6,979 bases of DNA from Spirochaetaceae bacterium (GTDB lineage: Bacteria; Spirochaetota; Spirochaetia; SZUA-6; Fen-1364), in the NCBI GenBank assembly GCA_003170115.1, contig PMZS01000134.1:1-6979 (forward strand), written 5' to 3'. The stretch's first letter is position 1. The number at the start of each line of letters is the position of its first letter. Both the position numbers and the translations under genes were made by a program. The notes under the pieces were generated by a model. The model ran no database searches and was not told the DNA's origin. It worked only from the letters and a program-made list of their open reading frames with translations. This document shows, in pieces, positions 1 to 4,713 of this stretch.

Positions 1-860
1 CCCCCGACGTCCAGGAAGTTCGCCGGGCTTCCGCCGAAATACTTGATCAGATCCATCGTTGCCATTGAGAGCCCCGCGCCGTTCACGATGCACCCGATGG
101 CGCCGTCCAGCCCGACGTACGACAGGCCGTGGGACTTCGCGTCCATCTCGTCCTCGCCGTACTCCTCGGGACTGCGAAGGCTCTCCAGCTCGGGATGCTT
201 GTACAGGGCATTGTCGTCGAAGATCACTTTTGCATCAGCGGCCACGAGGGATCCGTCGGGCGTGAGGGCGCAGGGATTGATCTCCACGAGTGAACAATCC
301 TTTTCCGCGAAAAGACGGTACATCCCCTCGACGATTCGCCACGCCTGCTCCGCGACGATCGGTGAGACGACCGGTGCGGCAAACGCGTGCGCCAGTGCGT
401 CGAAGTGGCGGCCGCGAACCAGCCCCTGCTCGGGATCCAGGGCGAAGCGGATGATCTTATGCGGCTCCCTGACGGCAATCTCTTCGATCTCCATCCCCCC
501 CGAAGCGCTGGCGATGCACTGAACGGCTTTCAGAGCCCTGTCAACCGTGAGGCTCACGTAGAATTCCTTTGCGATGTCCACCGCCCGCGCCACCAGCACG
601 CGTTGGACCACGATTCCCTTGATTTTCATCCCCAGGATGTCCCGTGCCCGAGCGGCAGCTTCCTTCGGATCCGCCGCCTTTTTCACCCCGCCTGCTTTGC
701 CGCGTCCCCCGACCAGCACCTGCGCCTTCACCATCACCGGACAGCCGACTTCCCGTGCAATTGTTTCTGCTTCTTCGGGCGAGTCGGCGACTTTTCCCTC
801 CGGCACGGGAATGCCGTGGTCGCGGAGAAGGCTCTTGGCCTGGTATTCGTGGAGCTTCAT
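1..860 (-). CDS. sucC: Succinyl-CoA synthetase (ADP-forming) beta subunit, 3' end cut by window edge
   Basis: Beta subunit of succinyl-CoA synthetase, which with SucD interconverts succinyl-CoA + ADP + Pi and succinate + ATP + CoA in the TCA cycle (cytoplasmic). About 286 residues are visible; the family is usually near 380-390, so roughly the C-terminal quarter is missing to the left. The N-terminus MKLHEYQAK is the family signature. The ATP-grasp fold follows, with VKAQVLVGGRGKAGG (residues about 44-58), EINP (about 193-196) and ADAK (about 208-211), the last two carrying the Asn and Asp that bind Mg-nucleotide in this family. NGAGL and NFLDVGG lie at the start of the C-terminal CoA-ligase domain. 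The loop after ILGMKIKG is short, as in Thermus-type rather than E. coli-type SucC. The ATG start overlaps the upstream mdh stop (ATGA) and is preceded by GGGAG at a good distance. sucD is expected downstream, outside the window. Confidence 0.95.
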   Translation of the reverse strand, partial: MKLHEYQAKSLLRDHGIPVPEGKVADSPEEAETIAREVGCPVMVKAQVLVGGRGKAGGVKKAADPKEAAARARDILGMKIKGIVVQRVLVARAVDIAKEFYVSLTVDRALKAVQCIASASGGMEIEEIAVREPHKIIRFALDPEQGLVRGRHFDALAHAFAAPVVSPIVAEQAWRIVEGMYRLFAEKDCSLVEINPCALTPDGSLVAADAKVIFDDNALYKHPELESLRSPEEYGEDEMDAKSHGLSYVGLDGAIGCIVNGAGLSMATMDLIKYFGGSPANFLDVG

Positions 861-1795
861 GCTTTTTCTCCCATCACGGTGGACAGCTCCGCCAGCCCCT
901 TGCGGACTGCTTCCGCGGAGTCATTCAGTGATTTCCTCTCGCCGTCGGTGAGCGGCAGCTCCACGATCCGCTCCACTCCGTTCCTCCCCATCACCACGGG
1001 AACGCCCAGGTAGATGTCCCGGAACCCGTATTCTCCACGCAGGTACGCGGATGCGGGAAAAAGCCGGCGTTCATCCTTGATGACCGCTTCCACCATTTTC
1101 GCAACGGAGGCGCCGGGAGCGTAGAAAGCGCTGCCGGTTTTCAAAAGGCTGACGATTTCCACCCCTCCCGTTCGGGTGCGCTTCACCAGCGCTTCGATTC
1201 CGGGCGCGTCCAGGAGCTGGTCCAGGGGTATCCCGCCCACGGAGGTGTAGCGGGTCAGCGGAACCATTTCGTCGCCGTGACCCCCGAGCACCATGGCCTG
1301 CACGTCGCCGGGCCAGACTCCGAGCTTCTCCGCGATGAACCAGCGGAACCGCGTGGAGTCCAGCACGCCCGCCATGCCCACGACCTTCCTCAGGGCGAAA
1401 CCGGTCTCACGGAGCACCACCATCGAAATGACGTCCAGGGGGTTGGTCACGACGATCACCACCGCGTTCGGGGCGCGGAAGGCGATCTCTCTCGCCGCCT
1501 GGGCGGCGATTCCCACGTTGGTCTTCAGGAGGTCCATCCGGTCCATCCCCGGCTTTCGCGCGATCCCCGCGGTGATCACCACCACGTCGCTTCCCTCGAT
1601 CTCCCCGAAGTCGGTGGTGCCGCGGATGCGCACCTCGTACCCGCGGAGGGGCGCCGCGTGCAGGAAATCCATGGCCTTGGATCCCGCAAGCCCGTCCACC
1701 ACGTCCACCATCACGATGTCCGCGATGTTCTTCTCCGCGATGTAGTACACGGCCTTCGCGCCGACGTTGCCCGCGCCTATCACCGACACCTTCAC
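857..1795 (-). CDS. mdh: Malate dehydrogenase, LDH-like (NAD-dependent)
   Basis: Oxidises malate to oxaloacetate with NAD (or the reverse) in the TCA cycle; cytoplasmic, in a family that forms dimers or tetramers. The 312 residues match the usual length. The Rossmann motif GAGNVG is at residues 7-12, and Asp31 at the end of the second strand points to NAD rather than NADP. The substrate loop AGIARKPGMDRMDLL carries Arg80 and Arg86; Arg80 sits where lactate dehydrogenases have Gln, which assigns the protein as malate dehydrogenase. TNPLD (Asn118), LDSTR (Asp146, Arg149) and GGHGDEMVPL (catalytic His173) are all intact. The start is GTG at 1795-1793, overlapping the upstream paralog's stop as GTGA and preceded by a strong GGGGAGG site. 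The stop overlaps the sucC ATG. It is the middle gene of a three-gene coupled operon and is the likely working MDH of the pair. Confidence 0.95.
   Translation of the reverse strand: MKVSVIGAGNVGAKAVYYIAEKNIADIVMVDVVDGLAGSKAMDFLHAAPLRGYEVRIRGTTDFGEIEGSDVVVITAGIARKPGMDRMDLLKTNVGIAAQAAREIAFRAPNAVVIVVTNPLDVISMVVLRETGFALRKVVGMAGVLDSTRFRWFIAEKLGVWPGDVQAMVLGGHGDEMVPLTRYTSVGGIPLDQLLDAPGIEALVKRTRTGGVEIVSLLKTGSAFYAPGASVAKMVEAVIKDERRLFPASAYLRGEYGFRDIYLGVPVVMGRNGVERIVELPLTDGERKSLNDSAEAVRKGLAELSTVMGEKA
868..872 (-). promoter_or_regulatory. Ribosome binding site of sucC
   Basis: On the minus strand GGGAG lies 7 bases before the sucC ATG and inside the last codons of mdh. It supports re-initiation at the ATGA overlap and fixes the sucC start. 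Confidence 0.6.
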
Positions 1796-2757
1796 TTCGT
1801 GCCTCCCCGGGAACCGCTTGTTCGCACGGACCCTGCCGCCGGATCCCCTTTCACGGCGGCCGCGACTTTGCGTGCCGATTCCTGCAGCACCGCGAGCTCC
1901 TGGGGCGTGAGCTCGGGGGTGAGCACACGGGAGGCGCCCCGCGACCCGATCACCGCGGGAAGGCTGAGGGCCGCATCCGTCAAGCCGTATTCACCCTCGA
2001 GGAGCAGGGACACCGAGAAAACCCTGTTGAGATTCATGTGCACCGAGTCAGCCAGCTCGGCGATCGCCGCCGAAGGCGCGTAGTAGGCGCTGGACCTTTT
2101 CGCCAGCTCCACCACGAGGTCACCGGCGGTGCGCGTTTCCTCCACGAGCGCCGTGATCCTGTTGGCCGGCAGGAGTTGCGTCAGCGGAACGCCCGCGATG
2201 CTGCAGTATCGGGGCAGACAGACCATGTCGTCCGAATGACGTCCGATCACCATTGCCGTGACGATTTCCATGGACACATTCAATTCGCGGGAAATCAACG
2301 CCCGCAGCCGGGTGGAATCCAGGATGCCCCCGAGACCCAGCACACGCGAGCGCGGCATGCCCGACACCCGGGTGAACAGGGCGGTGAGCGAATCCACCGG
2401 TTCGGTTGCAATGACGACGATGCTGTCAGGTGCCAGACGGGCGATCTCGGGAGCGAGGGATCGAATGAGAGCGGCGTTCACCGTGAACAGGTCTTCACGG
2501 CGCATGCCGGGTGACCGGATGGCGCCGGCCGCCACCACGACGAACTCGGAGCCCTTGATGTCTCCCAGGGAGTCTGATCCCGAAAGGAGGTTGCGGTAGC
2601 GCCGGATCGGGGCGGCCTCCATGATGTCCAGCATCTTCCCTCGAGAGAGGCCGGCCTGGATGTCCACAAGGAGAACGTCGGTGACAGCTTTTTCCGCGAT
2701 GAAGAAGGCGGTGTTTGCCCCGACGTTGCCGCCGCCGATGATGCTCACCTGGGCCAT
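1792..2757 (-). CDS. Divergent malate dehydrogenase-like paralog (LDH/MDH superfamily)
   Basis: A 321-residue member of the lactate/malate dehydrogenase family directly upstream of, and homologous to, the canonical mdh. By hand alignment about 23 of the first 49 aligned positions are identical. Retained: Rossmann motif GGGNVG (8-13), Asp32 for NAD, Arg81 and Arg87 of the substrate loop (AIRSPGMRREDL), LDSTR (Asp147, Arg150) and the catalytic His174. Altered: the normally conserved Asn of TNPLD is Glu119 (TEPVD), and the usual GGHGD context of the catalytic His is GRHSDD. The C-terminus has a short Gly/Ser/Arg-rich tail (KGDPAAGSVRTSGSRGGTK). The ATG follows GGAAAGG at 8 bases (2772-2766), and the conserved first beta strand begins at once. 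It is the first gene of the mdh-sucC operon. Malate may still be the substrate, but another 2-hydroxyacid, a regulatory role or a mixed oligomer with Mdh is possible. Confidence 0.85.
   Translation of the reverse strand: MAQVSIIGGGNVGANTAFFIAEKAVTDVLLVDIQAGLSRGKMLDIMEAAPIRRYRNLLSGSDSLGDIKGSEFVVVAAGAIRSPGMRREDLFTVNAALIRSLAPEIARLAPDSIVVIATEPVDSLTALFTRVSGMPRSRVLGLGGILDSTRLRALISRELNVSMEIVTAMVIGRHSDDMVCLPRYCSIAGVPLTQLLPANRITALVEETRTAGDLVVELAKRSSAYYAPSAAIAELADSVHMNLNRVFSVSLLLEGEYGLTDAALSLPAVIGSRGASRVLTPELTPQELAVLQESARKVAAAVKGDPAAGSVRTSGSRGGTK
1802..1808 (-). promoter_or_regulatory. Strong ribosome binding site deciding the GTG start of mdh
   Basis: GGGGAGG on the minus strand, 6 bases before the GTG at 1795. 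It lies inside the last codons of the upstream MDH paralog, where it encodes part of the tail RGGTK. This placement supports GTG as the true mdh start and suggests independent plus coupled initiation on the canonical enzyme. Confidence 0.7.
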
Positions 2758-2790
2758 ATCGAACGCCTTTCCGAGCGCCTGCTCATCGAG

Positions 2791-2796
2791 ATTATG
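2791..2796 (-). promoter_or_regulatory. Possible -10 box for the mdh-sucC operon
   Basis: On the minus strand CATAAT (5 of 6 bases of TATAAT) sits in the AT-rich block, about 33 bases before the ATG of the first MDH gene. No convincing -35 box lies 16-18 bases upstream. An alternative is TTGATT (2837-2832) paired with TTTAAT (2811-2806), but the spacer would be 20. The promoter call is weak; only the AT-rich context favours it. Confidence 0.25.
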
Positions 2797-2809
2797 AAAA
2801 TATATATTA

Positions 2810-2855
2810 AATCGCGAACGCGTGCGAGCAGAATCAAATCTGCTTTTCCGCGATT
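2810..2855. repeat. Nested inverted repeats, possible operator
   Basis: Outer arms AATCGCG (2810-2816) and CGCGATT (2849-2855) are perfect 7-base complements. Inside them AGCAGA (2827-2832) and TCTGCT (2839-2844) form a perfect 6-base dyad with a 6-base centre. The two dyads are offset by about 3 bases. The position, upstream of the atp -35 and beside the AT-rich mdh promoter zone, suits a regulator binding site. It is a poor intrinsic terminator because the stem is short and only three further T residues follow it. Confidence 0.35.
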
Positions 2856-2872
2856 CGTTGCACGAGTGTTCG

Positions 2873-2902
2873 TTGACTCCGCGCGAGAGGCGTGAGTATA
2901 CT
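2873..2902 (+). promoter_or_regulatory. Sigma70-type promoter of the atp operon
   Basis: TTGACT (2873-2878) and TATACT (2897-2902) each match 5 of 6 consensus bases and are separated by 18 bases. Transcription would start near 2908-2910, only a few bases before the ATG at 2913. No other promoter this good was seen for the atp genes. If real, it rules out translation from the GTG at 2892 on this transcript. Confidence 0.5.
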
Positions 2903-2912
2903 CTTCAGTGAA

Positions 2913-3641
2913 ATGGCGAGCCCCGGAACCGACGCGATCATCAGTCTTGCCGGATTTCGGGTCACCAGCACGCTCCTGGCAACATTCCTCGTTGATGCCG
3001 TGATTCTCCTCCTGGTCTTCGGGGTGCGAAAACGCCTCTCGCTTGTGCCGGGCAAGCTCCAGGGCGCCGCGGAGGGGGTGATCGAGTACCTGCATACAAC
3101 GACCGAGCAGGTTGCCGGCGCCAGGGTGGAAAAGATCTTCCCCTGGGTGGCGATTTTCTTCCTTTATATCGCCTTCTCCAACCTCGTCGGCCTTCTTCCC
3201 GGATTCGGGACTATCGGATTCTACCGGGGAACCGGCTTCGTCCCGCTCCTGCACGTGAGCACGTCGGACCTCAACCTCACCCTCGCGCTGGCGATCGTCT
3301 CCGTTGTTGCGACCAACGCCCTGGCCATCCGCATGACCGGCATCGGGACGTACCTCAGGAGATTCTTCGCACTGAACCCGCTTCTCCTCTTTGTCGGACT
3401 CCTGGAGCTGTTGCAGGAGGCCACCAAGTTCATCACTTTTTCCTTCCGTTTGTTCGGCAACATCTCGGCGGGCGAGATGGTCCTGGGCACCCTGTCGTCC
3501 ATGGTCGCGTTTGTCGTCCCCGTTCCGTTTCTCGCCCTGGAGATCCTCGTGGCGGTCATCCAGGGAATGATTTTCGCTCTGCTCACGATGGCCTTCATGA
3601 CTATATTGACCGAACCACACGAGAAAGAAGGAGAGCACTGA
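2913..3641 (+). CDS. atpB: F-type ATP synthase subunit a (F0, membrane)
   Basis: Membrane stator subunit that provides the ion half-channels next to the c-ring. From the ATG it is 242 residues, with about five to six hydrophobic segments. The signature SFRLFGN contains the essential stator Arg (residue 179 from this ATG; E. coli Arg210). TSDLNLTLALA and VIQGMIFALLTMAFM (conserved Gln217) are also family motifs. The N-terminus before the first membrane helix is short. A GTG at 2892 would add seven residues, but its only SD-like sequence (GAGAGG) is one base away and it lies upstream of the predicted transcription start, so ATG 2913 is preferred; neither start has a normal SD. It is first in the atp operon, with no atpI before it. 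The stop overlaps the atpE ATG by one base (TGATG). Confidence 0.93.
   Translation: MASPGTDAIISLAGFRVTSTLLATFLVDAVILLLVFGVRKRLSLVPGKLQGAAEGVIEYLHTTTEQVAGARVEKIFPWVAIFFLYIAFSNLVGLLPGFGTIGFYRGTGFVPLLHVSTSDLNLTLALAIVSVVATNALAIRMTGIGTYLRRFFALNPLLLFVGLLELLQEATKFITFSFRLFGNISAGEMVLGTLSSMVAFVVPVPFLALEILVAVIQGMIFALLTMAFMTILTEPHEKEGEH
3628..3633 (+). promoter_or_regulatory. Strong ribosome binding site of atpE
   Basis: AAGGAG, 7 bases before the atpE ATG, inside the end of atpB. It is the best SD in the atp cluster, in keeping with the need for many c subunits per complex. Confidence 0.75.
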
Positions 3642-3853
3642 TGACCTTTACACTCAGCGTTTCCGGCGGGCTCATCGTCGCAATCGGAGCTGCGTTTCCC
3701 GGCCTGGCAATCGGGCTCATCGGCATGAAGGCCATGGAGGCTCTCGGCCGCAACCCTGAAGCTTCCGGGCGCATTGTCCCCATCATGGTGCTCGCGATGG
3801 CCTTCGCCGAATCCATCGCGATCTACTCGCTGATTTTCGCGTTCCTCCGATAG
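3641..3853 (+). CDS. atpE: F-type ATP synthase subunit c (c-ring proteolipid)
   Basis: Forms the rotating c-ring in the membrane. Its 70 residues make a hairpin of two hydrophobic helices joined by the polar loop GRNPEASG (36-43), with the ion-binding carboxylate Glu57 in helix 2 (AFAESIAIYSL). It is short at both ends compared with the usual 75-90 residues. The inner-helix glycine motif is modified: aligned to GxGxGxGxG it reads Ala17, Phe19, Gly21, Ala23, Gly25. Ser58 follows Glu57 as in Na+-type rings, but the Gln of helix 1 that Na+ rings use is Ile24, so proton coupling is more likely. It has a strong SD and a one-base overlap with atpB; an 18-base gap separates it from atpF. Confidence 0.95.
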   Translation: MTFTLSVSGGLIVAIGAAFPGLAIGLIGMKAMEALGRNPEASGRIVPIMVLAMAFAESIAIYSLIFAFLR

Positions 3854-3859
3854 CCACCC

Positions 3860-3864
3860 GGAGG
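3860..3864 (+). promoter_or_regulatory. Ribosome binding site of atpF
   Basis: GGAGG lies 7 bases before the atpF ATG in the short gap after atpE. It supports the start at 3872. Confidence 0.65.
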
Positions 3865-3871
3865 CTTTCAC

Positions 3872-4378
3872 ATGGATATCGGGAGGTTCGGCCTCGACCC
3901 CATGCAGCTCGCGGCCCAGGTGGTGAATTTCCTCATCATCGCCTGGGTGATCAACCGTTTCCTCCTGCGTCCTCTCATGGCGAACATGAAGGCCCGGCGG
4001 GAGAAGATCGCGCAGGGCCTCGCGGACGCCGACAAGTCGCGGGCCGCGCTCGAACATGCCGCGCAGGAGCGTGACAGGATCCTGCAGGAAGCATCCGCGG
4101 AGGCTTTCCGTCTCCTGCAAAACGCACGGAACGAAGGCGAGCGCCTGCGGGCCGCGGCGCTGGAGCGTGCCGGTCACGACGCGGAAAGGATGATCGTGGA
4201 AGCGCGCGGGATCATGGCCCTGGAGAGGCAGGACATGGAAAAGGCCGTCCAGGGGCTTTCCCTCAGGCTCTCCGGCAGGATACTGGAGAAGGTCGTGCAG
4301 GGACTCTTCAATGAGGAGGAGCGTGCCGGAATCGTCGCCCGGGGCATCGAGCGGATCGGGAAGGCAGACGCTTCATGA
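3872..4378 (+). CDS. atpF: F-type ATP synthase subunit b (peripheral stalk)
   Basis: Peripheral stalk subunit linking the membrane a subunit to F1 through delta. Its 168 residues are near the usual bacterial length. One N-terminal membrane helix (about residues 11-32, QLAAQVVNFLIIAWVINRF) leads into FLLRPLM and ARREKIAQGL, typical of b. A long charged, heptad-like coiled coil runs from about 40 to 125, rich in Ala, Glu and Arg. The C-terminal part (RLSGRILEKVVQGLFNEEE) matches the delta-binding end of b. There is a good GGAGG site before the ATG. The stop overlaps the atpH ATG as ATGA. Only one b gene is seen; there is no b' duplicate. Confidence 0.95.
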   Translation: MDIGRFGLDPMQLAAQVVNFLIIAWVINRFLLRPLMANMKARREKIAQGLADADKSRAALEHAAQERDRILQEASAEAFRLLQNARNEGERLRAAALERAGHDAERMIVEARGIMALERQDMEKAVQGLSLRLSGRILEKVVQGLFNEEERAGIVARGIERIGKADAS

Positions 4379-4713
4379 AGAGGCTCGTGGCGCTCGCCCT
4401 TTCGCCGGACGGCCAGGTGAACGACGAGGTGGCATCGGAGCTCCTGTCCCAGCTCTCGCGCTCCGATCTGAAGAGGTTTCTCGCCGCTTTCCGGCTCGAG
4501 TTGAAGAAACGGGTCGTCCTGGTTTCCCTCGCGGGCAGGCCGGGCGCGAGGCTCGACGAAACGATCGCGCGCGCCTGGCCCGGCAGGAGGCTGGACGTGG
4601 AGACCGACGAGGCACTGGGAGCCGGGGTGAAGGTGAGCGCGGGTGACGACATCGTGGACGCCAGCGTACACGGCTACATCAGGGAAATCATCGAGGAGCT
4701 CGGGGACACATGA
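4375..4713 (+). CDS. atpH: F-type ATP synthase subunit delta, unusually short
   Basis: Delta (OSCP-type) subunit joining the b stalk to the top of F1. The C-terminal part is recognisable: RRLDVETDEALGAGV (71-85) and DDIVDASVHGYIREIIEEL (91-109) match the family's D-x-x-L-x-GG-x-x-V ... I-D-x-S-x-x-x-x-L pattern. The protein has only 112 residues against about 175-180 normally. Helix-like DLKRFLAAFRLELKKR (31-46) looks like the end of the N-terminal bundle, so about 65 residues of that alpha-binding domain seem to be absent. No in-frame upstream start could supply them, since the region upstream is coding for atpF in another frame. Both ends use ATGA overlaps (with atpF and atpA), so the reading frame is secure. 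It is either a genuinely minimal delta or a diverged lineage form. Confidence 0.85.
   Translation: MKRLVALALSPDGQVNDEVASELLSQLSRSDLKRFLAAFRLELKKRVVLVSLAGRPGARLDETIARAWPGRRLDVETDEALGAGVKVSAGDDIVDASVHGYIREIIEELGDT

Larger units (their letters stand above)
2758..2912. promoter_or_regulatory. Divergent intergenic control region between mdh-sucC and atp operons
   Basis: The only real non-coding stretch in the window. Next to the mdh side is an AT-rich block (2791-2812) that stands out against the GC-rich surroundings. The centre holds nested inverted repeats, and the right end holds a sigma70-like promoter for the atp genes. Both operons start here, so any regulator bound in the middle could affect both. 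No small ORF or RNA gene is evident. Confidence 0.7.

Noticed and set aside
857..1795. Lactate dehydrogenase instead of malate dehydrogenase
   Set aside because: The specificity position carries Arg80 (IARKPG) where LDHs have Gln, and the loop matches MDH.
1277..2083. Plus-strand open frame across the two MDH genes (268 codons)
   Set aside because: His/Arg-rich antisense translation of conserved dehydrogenase genes.
2827..2848. Intrinsic terminator from AGCAGA/TCTGCT followed by T residues
   Set aside because: The stem has only 6 base pairs with low GC and few following T residues, and no gene ends here on either strand since both operons start in this region.
2745..3638. Minus-strand open frame opposite atpB running into the intergenic region (297 codons)
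   Set aside because: Highly charged product antisense to membrane-helix codons; it also overlaps the start of the MDH paralog. A typical shadow.
3641..3853. Na+-specific c-ring
   Set aside because: Ser58 follows Glu57, but the helix-1 Gln needed for Na+ coordination is Ile24 and the adjacent Thr is Ile59, so proton coupling is favoured.
3221..4177. Minus-strand open frame across atpB-atpE-atpF (318 codons)
   Set aside because: It spans three real genes in antisense and shows no family motif.
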